Assembly: GCA_963682055.1 (NCBI GenBank)
Contig: OY821749.1
Coordinates: 1,121,001-1,185,000 of the forward strand
Length of the DNA stretch: 64,000 nucleotides
Reading direction: 5' to 3'
Source: Primula veris
Lineage: Eukaryota > Streptophyta > Magnoliopsida > Ericales > Primulaceae
In this document: positions 1-11,013 of the stretch, in pieces
Position numbering within the stretch: the first letter of the stretch is position 1
How the letters are laid out: the number at the start of each line of letters is the position of its first letter
Notes under the pieces: generated by a model
Database searches by the model: none
Told to the model about the DNA's origin: nothing
The model's input: the letters and a program-made list of their open reading frames with translations, nothing else
Program-made: the position numbers and the translations under genes

Positions 1-1016
1 GACTTGATTTTGGGTCCAGGCGAGCATAAGTGATCGCCAAGCGTCATGCACGTGAAAATGCAACCCGATAGAAGTGTGTTTCCAGTGCACTTAAAGTTTA
101 TAAGTTCTTGCGAAGAATTAAATACAAATGTCCATCCTAATACGTCGCATCACTATATTAGTAGATTTGTTTATAGATGCTAACACATTTACCAATTCGA
201 GACGCAATGGTTGCTTTTGTTCTAAGCACGTTTCAAAGTCGATTCGATATATGTTTCATCATGTATATCCGTGATTGGTAAATTCTTACGAGAAAACGAC
301 AACTTTGGATGTATCAAATAATCCATATGGTAGACCTAATTATGTTTCATTATGTATATATGTATCAAATAGTAAGGTTTTATTTTAGACAAAATGTGAC
401 CCATTAAGCCATAAATAAGTAAAATACCAAATAAGTACGATGAAAAGCAATCATTGCTCACTCCATATGCTAGACCTAATTATAAAACTCACTTATAAAT
501 TATAATCCACTTTTTTTTTTTAATTCAAATCCCTCTAAATAGGAGGGGGTTACTGTATATAAAATTATAAATATTAAATATAGTGGGAGGGAGACATAAA
601 AGAATTTATTGTAATTGTTTTGTTTGGGGATCGTACATATTCACTTATCAATAGACGGTTCGTTTAATCTTTAAAAAAAAAACATTTCTCGGAAAAAAAT
701 GGTACAACTGAAACAAATAACAAGGTGTAAAACACAAATCAAATTAAAAAAAATATGAATTTTTTGTCTTAGATACAGTGCAAACAAAAATCAACCTTCC
801 ATTTGCAACAAAATTAGTACTATTTCTTTGTAAATTGTAACACAAAAAATTCATTATAACTCTATATATATTTATATATGAAGTATGTATCATTTCTATT
901 AGAAAACTTCATCATTTTTTTCCTTTACTTTACATGCATATTGTAATGATACACATGACAATAACTATCGTTATATTAGCCCAAAATTCACTTCCTTAAT
1001 TTTTTTCTTAAATATT
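1..1016. other. AT-rich intergenic sequence
   Basis: I see no coding region, RNA gene or clear mobile element here. The first 250 bases are less AT-rich than the rest, which is low-complexity sequence. The stretch just before 1017 lies downstream of the minus-strand gene and would hold its 3' UTR. Confidence 0.5.
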
Positions 1017-1628
1017 TCAAAAACTAACCATCGTCGGAGAAATATCGATCTCGATTAAATTATCCTCCTCGGTTTCAAACAATTCTCGATTAATTTTCCC
1101 ATTTAATTCAATCTCTATCAACCCTTCTCGCGCCTCTTCCTCTTCTTCTTCCCATCGGAAACAAACTCCGGTCATCGGAAAATTATCCTCCAATAAGCTC
1201 TCATCGGAATCGCTCTCCGAACAATATATACACATTAATGGGTAACCTAATTCATCATCTTCTTCTTCTTCTTCATATATAACCTCTAAAGGAGCCTTTA
1301 AATTCCACTCGACAAACGAGTAAAACAGAGGTTTATACTCTGTTTTTTCGAGTTTTTTCTCTGGATTAGCCTCGTTCGGTACCAAGAAACAATCTTTTCG
1401 AAGTGAGTTTTTGTGGGTTTGTTGTGTTTTGATAGAATTTATTTGGGTTTGTGAGTTTTGGTTTGATCCTAGCCTTAGGAGAAATATTAGTAGAATGGTG
1501 GTGGAGACTAAAACAGGGGAAAGTGCTATTTGAATAAAATGATTAGGAAAAAAAATCAAAATTATAATATAAAATGAGATTAAACTTGAAAATAAAGGGT
1601 GATAGGGTTGGGACATAAACTCTTCCAT
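1017..1628 (-). CDS. small acidic membrane-anchored plant protein, function unknown
   Basis: Intronless reading frame of 203 residues with an ATG at 1628. The N-terminus is strongly hydrophobic: two likely membrane segments at about residues 10-28 and 32-51. The rest is soluble and very acidic, with Glu/Asp runs near residues 118-126 and 159-165 and a Ser/Asp/Glu cluster around 138-147. The C-terminal third has two short LIEI motifs, around residues 170 and 191. This layout (two hydrophobic helices, an acidic linker, LIEI near the C-terminus) matches a family of uncharacterised plant transmembrane proteins I recall; no function is known to me. An AT dinucleotide run lies about 20-35 bases upstream of the ATG, so the 5' UTR is AT-rich. 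It could be expressed in the endomembrane system, but that is inference. Confidence 0.72.
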   Translation of the reverse strand: MEEFMSQPYHPLFSSLISFYIIILIFFPNHFIQIALSPVLVSTTILLIFLLRLGSNQNSQTQINSIKTQQTHKNSLRKDCFLVPNEANPEKKLEKTEYKPLFYSFVEWNLKAPLEVIYEEEEEDDELGYPLMCIYCSESDSDESLLEDNFPMTGVCFRWEEEEEEAREGLIEIELNGKINRELFETEEDNLIEIDISPTMVSF

Positions 1629-1946
1629 TTATAACATAAATTGATATATATATATATAGAGAGAGAGATATTGAGATAAAGAACAGTGATTTTCAGTTGA
1701 TAGAAAACAAGCACTAATTTGTTGACTTATTTATTGGCTGTGTTAGTAGACAAAAAAATTTACAATTTTGACCATTGTATTTTAGATGAATGGTCAACTT
1801 TTAGTCTCTATAGTTCTAATTATAAAGGTTTACTACTTTAATTTAAAGAACTTATATAGCTTGGTGTGAAAGGGATAAGTCGGGGGCAACGACATCGGAT
1901 CCATTTTTGTTACCTTGAATTTTTCAAGGCAACCTGCCCTAATTGT

Positions 1947-2217
1947 TAGGGCTGGGTTCGGTCCGGTTTGGTTCGGTTTTTAGCAAAACCGAAACCGAGC
2001 TGATTTTTCGGTTTGGTTTTTTTCTGTTTCGGTTTTTTAATTTTTTGAACCGGACCGGACCGGGTTTTTTCGGTCCGGTTTCGGGTTTTTTTGGGTTTTT
2101 CTGTATTTTCCGGGGTTTTTTCGGTTTTTTTCGGTTCGGTTTTATTGTAAACCGAAACGGACCCGAAAAAGTTTCGTTTTTCGGTTCGGTTATCGGTTTG
2201 TTTCGGTTTTGGTCTAT
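1947..2217 (+). mobile_element. hAT-type MITE with CCGAACC-like internal sequence, copy 1
   Basis: Starts with TAGGGCTGGGTTCGG, the left terminal motif of the family defined by the copies at 6157, 19837 and 61670. The body is a degenerate run of GGTTCGG/TTTTTCGG motifs. The right end has lost the CCAGCCCTA motif. The long reading frame through it (1943-2221) is only a by-product of the low-complexity GGTTTT sequence. Confidence 0.75.
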
Positions 2218-2803
2218 TTAATTTAATAGTTTATGTAAATTTTGACACCTCACATATAAAATTGATGGCTTCGCCCGAAATTCAAAACTGTCTTAGATTT
2301 CCCATAGTTACTCTAGAATTTAGATCAGTGAAGAGCTATTTGGATGCTAAAGAAAGTAAAATATAAAAAATAACTTACGGAAAAAAATATAGAAATAAAA
2401 TAAATTGTAGATAATGGTGTTCTTTGAGCTGAAGTAGTAACATTTTTTAAGAATTTCGGTTTACCCCTTTTTTTAAAAACTATTTGAGTCTTTGTTCCGA
2501 GATATTCGCGTTATAAGTTGGAAGTTAAGCTACCGTGTTTACGACTTTCTACTAAATAAATTGATGATTGGTAGTATTTTTAGAGATCCAGTGGTATTTG
2601 AGATGATCTTTTCAAAAAAGTGGACCATATTTATACTACTCCATAATCTAAGACGCTTACTAAAATATTTCATAAAAAATATGACTAGTATTGTAGTTTT
2701 ACACTTATTGAAACTCTGACAGTGATCAACTGATTGTAACACTTGTAGTATATTTTAAAATTTCTGACATACTTTTTTATTTTTCTTCAACAAGAAAATA
2801 GAG

Positions 2804-2805
<2 letters not shown>

Positions 2806-2839
<34 letters not shown>
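2806..2839. repeat. (AT)n microsatellite
   Basis: About 17 uninterrupted AT units in intergenic DNA. Confidence 0.95.
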
Positions 2840-2843
<4 letters not shown>

Positions 2844-4905
2844 AATAGTTCCCCACACATTGAGTTTATGATATGCAGTGACATAGATATTATTCCGACA
2901 AATAAACTTAATATTTTAAAAAAATATATTGAATGATTAAATATAATTAATTAACAATCGTATATAAAGAGTAACATAATGTTTTACTCTTATAAAAAAT
3001 ACACAACGATTTTGTTTGGAATATAAATGTGTGAAAAATAATATTTTTTAAGTTATTTATGCATTTGAATTGAGTGATGACATTTAAGAGTAATTACAAT
3101 ATTAGAATGAGAGTATTTTTGGAAAATTTAGGCAAAATTGGGCAATCTCAAAATGTTTAGATTGACTTATATAATGACATATACGATTAGTAGTATAATT
3201 CGAATATAAAGCAAAAAAAAAAAAATATCTGAGAAAACATGTACCTGTTGCATTATTTTCATGAAAAACAATATGTAACTAACTTTCATATCATTATTTT
3301 CCTTTACACTTTATCAAGTTCCCACTATTTTCTGAAATTCTCTTTTGGTCAGCTTTCCATATTGTTCCGGTATGATTTTACAAATCACAAGCTCGATCTA
3401 GTTTGTAATATTTGAAGGGAATAAAGTTGAATTTTTTCAGTTTTTAAGGAAGACTATAGTTTAATTACCCCGAAAATGAAGAGTCGAGAGTAAATTATAA
3501 AGTTATAAACTACTGGCGTTATTCATGAAAAGCTACGTACGTTAGTGGAAGGTTATGCTCGCCGCTGTTGTTATATGATTGACCGGATTTTTGGAGTCGT
3601 TTTGCAAGTAGAGAAAGCGTCAGCTATCGGGCTACTTGATACTAATATATTTTCCTGAAGAGAAAGTTTAGTTTTATTTTGAAGTTTTTATGTATTGATT
3701 AACTTAATTACCAAAGTGTAATGCTTTTCCAATCCTGGTTATGGTTCGTGTGATTAATTTTTTGTTAATAAATATTAATTCTATTTCAAAAACTTTCATT
3801 AACCGTGTCTCTATATATTTTACGTGATTGTAACTTCGAATAATCGAGCATACCGCGAAAATTGAAGTCTTTCTTTTATCCCTGTGTTTCTCCCGTTTCG
3901 TCTTTCAAACAAAAGGGAATACAATAAATAACTCATCAAATCATTAGAAAATTAGTTGTAAAATAATGTTTATGCAAAGAATTAACCTACGTACACAAAT
4001 TATTTATATGTCGTAATCTTCTAATAAATGGGCCATGATTTGGCACTTTGTTGAATCAACCTTTTGTTTTTTTGACATAACTTGTCGAGTAATTTGGTTT
4101 TATTTCTGTAGCCATGCACGTGGTATGTTTAATTTGGTAATATGTGTTTCTTAAACAAAGCTAATATCTAATGAGAAAAAAATGAAAACAACTCATAGAA
4201 ATTGAATGCATAATAATGTATATAATTACGACAAATAAGGTTTTGATCAGAAACGACGTCGACCAAATCTTTCACTAAATGTAGATGCCAATAAAATTGG
4301 AATATCTCGTGTCGTTTCCGATTAAAATGTTGTGAAACAAAATGTATATATATTCACACGACCTAATATTGTTAACTCTCGTTGCAACACTCAAACTGAC
4401 CATTGACCAAGTGATCGATCATCCATTTTGTGACCGATTGGTACAAACGACAAACGCATTGAAACACGGAATCCGACCACCTTGCATTTTCATGATTCTA
4501 ATATATGTATATCGCATGCCTGCGACTCAATGGAAATAGGATTCATCAATATTCGTGTGTAGCGATGACGAGAGCTGAATATATTCATGGATTAACCTTT
4601 TTTCGTGTAGTGTATATTTACATTGCAACAAATTTAACTAGAAGATACACATGCATGGATAATAATTAATCATTTTTTGTGATTTTGTCCAAAATATGTC
4701 AAAAGAGAGGTGACTTTAATAGAAGCAGGTATATATTAAGTATTTTCTAAAAAGTTTGATTAAGATAGTAGGGGACACATAAGTGGGATTGTGGGCCGGT
4801 TTTCCACTAATTTTGAAGCTTGATTTTGAAGAAAACAATATAGATATGGAGGGCATTAATTGAATATGATTATGAATGAGACACTGCATTTGAACCATAA
4901 ATATA

Positions 4906-5101
4906 CACTATAAAATAATGTTTGATTTATTGAGAGCCAAAAGCTGTCACAAGTCTGTCGCTAGTTTAAAAAACTATCACAAATCTATCGCAAATTCACT
5001 AAACTGTCACAAAACCGTCACAAAAACCGTCACTAATAAGCTCGGAATAAAAAATACCATCACTAATTCCGTCGTTATTTTGGGCATTTTTTTTTTTAGT
5101 T
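4906..5101 (+). mobile_element. CACTA-type MITE, copy 1
   Basis: Begins with CACTATAAAATAATG and carries the family core of repeated CTGTCACAA/CCGTCAC blocks. The right end is degenerate (TTTTTTAGTTAG instead of TTTTGTAGTG). The sequence before it is ATA. Six related copies lie in the window. Confidence 0.8.
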
Positions 5102-5688
5102 AGCAGCTTTTTAATACCAGTAATATTGGTTACAAGGGTAAGGGAAATGTTTCATCTTTGATAATATGAATTCAAACATTCTTTCAGTTTAAATAAAAGT
5201 CGTGTAATAGTTACCATGACCATTTAAAATATATACATAGTTGTTCTGCTATTAAAAAAGTAGATATATACTATAAGGTTTTATTTCATCCAATCCAATT
5301 TTTCATTGTTTATTTAAGTTGCAATAACGTTATGGTCATTTATTATTAATGAATTAGTGGATTCTTTAAAAAAAAAAAAAGAACAAACCAAAAAATGTGA
5401 ACTACTAGTGATCATATATATATACACTAAAATGTGTCACCTGTCGTTTTAAAATGTTACAAAGAATAAAAAACATGGTCTAGCTACTCTTTCCTTACAA
5501 ATATACGACCAAATTTTGAATTATACGACAATCTTAACCGTCTACAAATTCAAGCTATAATTTTTTATAGTTTTAAGTTATATAGTGTATAATTAAGATT
5601 CAGATTATTATGCATTTATATGTATACAATTTAGGTTAACCCGTGTGTGTAAAAACATTTCATGTAGACTCGTATGTGTGTATACATA
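5102..5688. other. AT-rich spacer between two MITE copies
   Basis: No gene seen; poly-A and short TA runs only. Confidence 0.5.
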
Positions 5689-5839
5689 CACTATAAAATA
5701 ATGTTTGATTTAGTGAGAGTCAAAAATTGTCACAAGTCTGTCACTAATTTAGAAAGCTGTCACAAATCTGTTACAAATTGACTAAACTGTCACAAAACCG
5801 TCATAAAAACCGTCGTTATTTGAGTATTTTTTTGTAGTG
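5689..5839 (+). mobile_element. CACTA-type MITE, copy 2, internally deleted
   Basis: Both ends are intact: CACTATAAAATAATG at the left and TTTTTTTGTAGTG at the right, flanked by the 3-bp duplication ATA (5686-5688 and 5840-5842), as expected for CACTA-superfamily insertions. At 151 bp it is shorter than its relatives because about 40 bp of the right half is missing. Confidence 0.88.
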
Positions 5840-6156
5840 ATATATATATTCAAAATATATATAAGTGTGGGTTAATAATTCCTCATATATATATTCATTT
5901 CAGGTATATATATACTTACGTAAATTTATTAAGCTAGTGCTCATGATGTTTTATAACGAAAATGTCAAAATTAAAAACTATTAGGTAAAAAAAAAAAAAA
6001 CCTTTTGTAATTAAAACTGATTGTTATACGTAAGTAGCCAAGTCATTATTGCAAAATTCAGTTAAATTTTAGGTTATATGGCATATAATATATATAATTT
6101 AAGTTATAAAGCTTAGTGTTTAAGTAATAATTATTGATTCCTCTGATGGTGTATTC

Positions 6157-6446
6157 TAGTGCCTGCGTGGAAAACCGGAAAAACCGAACCGAAAAAGACC
6201 GAAATCGAAAAATCGAAAAAATTTCAGGTCGGTTTCGGTTTTCAGTAAAACCGAACCGAAAAAGACCGAAACCGAAAAAACCCGAAAAAGACCGAAAAAT
6301 AAAAAATAAAACCGAAACTGAACCGAAAAAACCGATCCGGTTCGGTCCAAAAAATAAAAAGACCGAAACCGAAACGAAAAATATGCTCGGTTTCGGTTTC
6401 GGTTTTGCCAAAAACCGAACCGGAGCATAGACAGGACCGAGCCCTA
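6157..6446 (-). mobile_element. hAT-type MITE with CCGAACC-like internal sequence, copy 2, perfect target duplication
   Basis: The element runs from TAGTGCCTGCG to CCGAGCCCTA, giving short terminal inverted repeats of the TAGGGCTSGG type. A perfect 8-bp target-site duplication GTGTATTC flanks it (6149-6156 and 6447-6454). The interior is CCGAACCGAAAAA-type low-complexity sequence. It sits inside the LINE remnant, and excising it with one duplication restores the LINE frame. The 8-bp duplication argues for the hAT superfamily. The reading frames that run through it on both strands are not genes. Confidence 0.92.
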
Positions 6447-6917
6447 GTGTATTCTCTGCTAAGAAAGCTTATGAAAAATTTAGAGTTAAAAGAATAAAAT
6501 GGGATATGGTAAAATTTGTATGGAATCCTATACTGTCTCCAAAAGTGTCGATTTTTAACTGAAAGCTTTGGAAAAACTGCATCAAATTAGATGAAGATGT
6601 TAAAAGTTTGGATATCTCTTTGGCGTCTAAATGTAGCTATTGTATTAAGGCTCGAGAAGATCTGTGTGAGCACTTATTCTGGTTTGGAGAAGTAGCCAAA
6701 CAGGTTTGGTCTCATTTTTGCAATATTTTTGGAATTGTATATAATGGTGACAAATTCTGGAGAATTTTTACTAAACAATGGTGCACTAAAGTGGAAGGAA
6801 ATAGTCAAATGAATTATATTGATATTTTGGTGCATTTTGTTATAATGTGGGAAATTTGGATAGACAAAGTAGACTTTAAGCACAATGGGAAGGATTTAAA
6901 AGCTGATTCTGTTATAT

Positions 6918-7110
6918 CATTACAAAAAAATACTCAAATACCGACGGGATTAGTGAGGGTAATTTTTGTTACGAGCTTATTAGCGACGGTTTTTGTGACG
7001 GATTTGTGACAATTTAGTCAATTTGCGACAGATTTGTGATAGGTTTTTAAATTAGTGACATGCTTGTTACAGCTTTTGACTCTCACTAAATAAAATATTA
7101 TTTTGTAGTG
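6918..7110 (-). mobile_element. CACTA-type MITE, copy 3, inside the LINE remnant
   Basis: Ends CATTACAAAAAAATAC and TATTTTGTAGTG are flanked by the 3-bp duplication TAT (6915-6917 and 7111-7113). The body has the family's GTGACGG/TTTGTGACA repeats in reverse orientation. It interrupts the LINE remnant downstream of its zinc-binding region. Confidence 0.9.
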
Positions 7111-7862
7111 TATATAAAATAAAAAATTGGATTATGGAGCTAAATGGAAATATTAAAGCTACAATAAGAATTCAACATTTTCAGAATTCAGTTCTTGAAG
7201 CCCTAAATATTATGGAAATCCCTTGTAAATAGAATACTGTAACAAAAGGTGAAATGACTTGCCCCACCTTTAGGGAAGTTAAAAAATCAATGTTGATGGT
7301 GCTTATTCTAGTGGATCAAATTATGAAGGTGGTGGAGGTATCATTAGAGATGAAAATGGTACCGTTTTGGTTGCGTTTTATAACCTGTTTTGAGAAGTCA
7401 AGTGCTCTTGATTATAAATATAGAGCTTTATTATATGTGTTGCAGGTTTGTTATGCACTAAGTTTAAAGAATGTACTTGTAGAAGTGGATTGTAAGACAC
7501 ACTTGTGGAGTTGAAGGAGAAAATGAGTAAAATTGATTTTCATTTTAGTAATATCTCGGAAGATATCATGACCTTGTTTAGTCGAATTTTAACTCACATT
7601 TGAAGGGAGCATAATTTTGTTGCGGATTCTTTAGCTAAATGGGGTCTAAAAGGAATTGATTCAAGTATACGGAGTGCGTTGGGTCGACTACCTAAGAATA
7701 CGCATGGAGATTATAATATGGATCGTTGCAAAATTACAAATCTTAGACGGAGACAGTGAGTTGCAGTTTTGCGTTTTGTTGTAAACTGTTTTGTAAATAG
7801 CAGTGTCTGTTTGGTTACTTGTAGTTTCCTTAATGTCATCTTTTATGCTAAAGTTTAGCTTG

Positions 7863-8058
7863 TACTATAAAATAATGTTTAATTTAGTGAAAATTAAAAA
7901 CTGTCACAAACTTGTGGCTAATTTAAAAAGCTGTCACAAATCTGTCGCAAATTGACTAAACTGTCATAAAGCCGTCACAAAAACCGTCGTTAATAAGTTC
8001 GTAACAAAAAATACCGTTACCAATTCCGTTGCTATTTGAATATATTTTTTTTGTAGCG
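7863..8058 (+). mobile_element. CACTA-type MITE, copy 4
   Basis: Starts TACTATAAAATAATG and ends TTTTTTGTAGCG, with the full CTGTCACAAA...CCGTCAC core. Terminal bases have drifted and no target duplication is visible. Confidence 0.85.
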
Positions 8059-8205
8059 TAGGTAGTTTAGATACCAACCTTTGATTTAATGAAATATTGG
8101 TGTTGTCCCTTTTAATAATAATAATAAAGTAGTGACATGGTGCTTTTTTTTAGAATGTTCCTAGTCTTCTGACCAACCCCACACCAAATAGAGGAAACAG
8201 GTAAC

Positions 8206-8449
8206 TAGTGTTGGGTTTTCAGTAAAATCGGAACTGAACAGATTTTTCGTTTTTTTTCTTCCGGTTTAAGTCTTTTTATTGTTTGGACCGAACTAGATCG
8301 GAGTTTTTCGGTCCGTTTCGGGTTTTTTCGGTCTTTTTCAGGCTTTTTCGGGTTTTTTCGGTTCGTTTTATTGTAAACCGATCCGAAAAAGTTTCGGCTT
8401 CGGTCTTTTTCGGTTCGGTTCGGTTTTTCCGGGTTTTCGTCCAGCCCTA
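8206..8449 (+). mobile_element. hAT-type MITE with CCGAACC-like internal sequence, copy 3
   Basis: Starts TAGTGTTGGG and ends CGTCCAGCCCTA, with the GGTTCGG/TTTTTCGG interior. No clear 8-bp duplication remains. Only six bases separate it from the CACTA-type MITE that follows. Confidence 0.85.
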
Positions 8450-8455
8450 TGGGTA

Positions 8456-8655
8456 TACTACAAAATAATATTTGATTTAGTGAGAGTCAAAAGCTGTCAC
8501 AAGCCTGTCGTTAATTTAAAAAGTTGTCACAAATCTATCGTAAATTGAGTAAACTGTCATAAAACCGTCCGTCACAAAAACCGTCGCTACTAAGCTCGTA
8601 AAAAAAAATACCATCGCTAATCCCGACGCTATTTGAGTAATTTTTTTTTAAGTAT
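8456..8655 (+). mobile_element. CACTA-type MITE, copy 5
   Basis: Starts TACTACAAAATAATA and carries the CTGTCACAAGCC...CCGTCAC core with a local CCGTCCGTCAC duplication. The right end has decayed to TTTTTTTAAGTAT. Confidence 0.82.
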
Positions 8656-9873
8656 AACAGCTCCCCTATTTTGAATAAAAATCAAACTTTTCATGGTTAA
8701 AATTTTAGGATTATATCATTTTTGGACCCCTTTATGCATGAACACGATATTTCTGGGGCTTGTCTTACTATGAAACAAACCAAAGTTGTATATTTTTCTT
8801 CCAATATAATTATTATTTCCCTATTTGACAGTGTGTGACATTTTATTAAGTTTTTTTTACCAATTAACTCTCCTTTGCGAAATCAATCGCTTTAGAGGAG
8901 CCATGCAGGATCAAACCGGAGCGTGAAACACTAACGTTTAGACGTCTCTAATTTCTAGAGGGGTTACCGAACCGGTAATTTTAAATGGGAGGAGGAGTCG
9001 ATATTCTATATTAAAAAAAAAAATTATACCCTAAATATGAGTTTTTTTTCCGTAAAGGTGTGTGTGTGTAAACGCCATTTTTTTAATATTTGATTAAAAT
9101 ACATAAAGAAAAATCTTTTTCAGTATTTTTTTATAAAGTGAGGTGATATGCGACTATCTCCACATAGTTAATTTCCTGCGGATTACCAACCGGTACAAAT
9201 AGGTGAGGAGAATTCTCATTTAGTGCTACTTTTTAAAAAAAAACAAAAACAAATTTAGTATACTGTTAACTACTTCCACATTTTTTCCTCTAGAAATTTC
9301 CGAACAAAATCGAAGAAAATTCACACTGCCACTGCCAAAGCTCTTTCATGTTTACGGTCTACAACACTTTAGTCGCCTTCACGTACCATATACCCCATTC
9401 CGTTTAGAGATTGTGTGGCTGACTTCAAAGTCGTTTTCAGTAATTTAGAGGCCCTAACAAATATTTTAGAGAAATAAAAAAGGCCAACAAAAGTGATTAC
9501 AATTAATAGGTTTTAATTAATGGCCCACCTATTAATTAACCTACCAAGTAGTCAATTAAGAGGGATTACACTACTATTAATAGGTTAATTAATAGGTGAT
9601 TTTAATTTGTTTTCTCTGTTAATCCAAATATGTTATTTTAATTGAGTTTTATTTTTTGTGTTTTGCATCTTATTACTGCTTTGTTTCCTTTTACGTACTA
9701 TTTTAATATCATAGTAATTAGTATTCATATTGTTTCCTTTTAAACTTTGTTTCCTCTTGTTTATTAATTAGTAGGTTCATCACTCTATTTTTATCTACAA
9801 ATATAACTTATCTGCTTAGTTTTATATCCATCTTAACATTTGCCAGTAAGGTGGAACATCAGTTATATCAATC
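8656..9873. other. upstream region of the F-box gene
   Basis: No gene seen. At about 9494-9600 blocks of AATAGGTTAATTAATAGG and its reverse (CCTATTAATTAACC) form an imperfect foldback of roughly 100 bp, possibly a small MITE. The promoter of the gene at 9874 must lie near the right edge; I could not fix a TATA box. Confidence 0.45.
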
Positions 9874-11013
9874 ATGTCGAGCATACCGGATGATGTGATG
9901 AGGTTGATACTAATTCGACTACCGATCAAATCCTTACTTCATTTCCGATGTGTTTCCAAGGGGTTTTGTGCGCTAATCGACGGTCCTGATTTCATCAAGA
10001 ACCATCTCAACCACTCCCTCGACACCAAAACCAATCACAAACTCTTGTTACAAACTAACTGCATCCAATCCGGAGACCTCAAGTTTGACTCGGCCATTCT
10101 TCCAACGCTTGTAAATCTTGAACACGGCCTTAAACTCCAATGGACAGTAACGATACTAGGTTCGGTCAACGGCCTAATATGTCTCTCTAATAACAACGAA
10201 CAAGACATCACTATTTGGAATCCAACCACTCGAAAGTACCGTAAACCTGCACCCCTTTCCTTACCAACATCAAATACCAATAACCTCTCCTTCTACTATG
10301 GTTTCGGTCATGACTCAGTTTCCGATGATTATAAGGTCCTCCGGATGATCAAGTGTTATGATCGGTACAAAGATTCTTCTTCGTTTTCTACCGAAGCTAA
10401 TGTTTACAGCCTCAGGTCAAACGCATGGCAGAAGGTCCAGGATTGTCCTTATTTCATTCAATCCAACCAAGCCAACGGTAAGCTAGCATGTGGCGTGCTA
10501 CACTGGATTGTCACACGTACCCCTCAGTATGATGATGATGCGTACATGATTGCTGCTTTTGATCTTGCTACAAGCAAGTTTAGGCTAGTTGATCAACCTG
10601 ACTTTCTCGAGGATGATTGTGGGTATAGTATTGGTGCTGAGGTATTGAGTGGTCTTTTGTGTGTGACTTGCAACTATATTGACCGTACAGATGTATGGGT
10701 GATGAACGATTACGGGGTCAAGGAATCTTGGAGTAAACTCTTTTCGGTTTTTCAACCTGAAGACATTTGCTCGTTTGATCGTTTGATTCCTTTGGCTTAT
10801 TCAAAGGATGAAAACAAAATCATGTTCGTTGTAGAAAAGTTTGCAAAGGACGAGACGATTCATTTATATCATCTCAATGAGGAGATAACCCAGGAGATAG
10901 ACTGTAGAGGCATTACTTTTTCTGCAGCGATAATTTATATCGAAAGTCTCATTCCGATTGGTGGAAAAGCTGAAAATAGTTCAAAGAAACGAAGAAGACT
11001 TGCCCTGGTGTGA
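9874..11013 (+). CDS. F-box protein with F-box-associated (FBA) domain, CPR1-like
   Basis: Intronless 379-residue protein starting at the ATG at 9874. Residues 3-45 form an F-box (IPDDVMRLILIRLPIKSLLHFRCVSK), which in this family binds the SKP1/ASK subunit of SCF ubiquitin ligases. From about residue 90 the FBA (beta-propeller-like) region follows: LGSVNGLICLS, then IWNPTTRKYRK, then FYYGFGHDSVSDDYKVLR, the usual signature order for F-box/FBA proteins such as Arabidopsis CPR1/CPR30. The C-terminus ends with a basic cluster (KKRRR), possibly nuclear-targeting. Length is normal for the family. Substrate choice cannot be read from sequence; such genes are often fast-evolving and some act in defence control. 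No sign of disruption. Confidence 0.9.
   Translation: MSSIPDDVMRLILIRLPIKSLLHFRCVSKGFCALIDGPDFIKNHLNHSLDTKTNHKLLLQTNCIQSGDLKFDSAILPTLVNLEHGLKLQWTVTILGSVNGLICLSNNNEQDITIWNPTTRKYRKPAPLSLPTSNTNNLSFYYGFGHDSVSDDYKVLRMIKCYDRYKDSSSFSTEANVYSLRSNAWQKVQDCPYFIQSNQANGKLACGVLHWIVTRTPQYDDDAYMIAAFDLATSKFRLVDQPDFLEDDCGYSIGAEVLSGLLCVTCNYIDRTDVWVMNDYGVKESWSKLFSVFQPEDICSFDRLIPLAYSKDENKIMFVVEKFAKDETIHLYHLNEEITQEIDCRGITFSAAIIYIESLIPIGGKAENSSKKRRRLALV

Larger units (their letters stand above)
1629..4905. other. intergenic, AT-rich, with one MITE and one microsatellite
   Basis: Apart from the MITE at 1947 and the AT microsatellite at 2806, I see no gene. Short reading frames here (for example 2492-2719 on plus and its antisense 2539-2742) lack codon structure and family resemblance. 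A stretch at about 4380-4480 resembles 11270-11345 (shared blocks around AAGTGATC, GTGACCG and ACAAAC), which suggests an old dispersed repeat. Confidence 0.5.
6129..7760 (+). pseudogene. LINE-type retrotransposon 3' end: zinc-binding RT region and RNase H remnant
   Basis: Scattered frames encode the end of a plant non-LTR retrotransposon polyprotein. Around 6447-6900 the translation shows the zf-RVT pattern: FSAKKAY, then a Trp-rich segment, then C-x2-C (CSYC, about 6628) and EHLFW. Around 7290-7400 an RNase H-like start is visible (VDGAYSSGSNYEGGGGIIRD read across frames), with an EVDCKTH block near 7480 and a late NFVADSLAKW motif near 7610. Stops and frameshifts break all of it, and two MITEs are inserted (6157-6446 and 6918-7110). 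Removing the first insertion with one target duplication rejoins ...SSDGVFSAKKAY in frame. It is dead; the 5' part of the element is not recognisable. Confidence 0.85.

Noticed and set aside
1943..2221. Open frames of 70-140 residues through GGTTCGG/CCGAACC stretches (also 6058-6430, 8283-8468, 17982-18404, 19805-20313, 61356-62061)
   Set aside because: The repeats lack stop codons in several frames, giving Phe/Gly/Arg- or Lys/Asn-rich peptides; these are MITE interiors, not genes.
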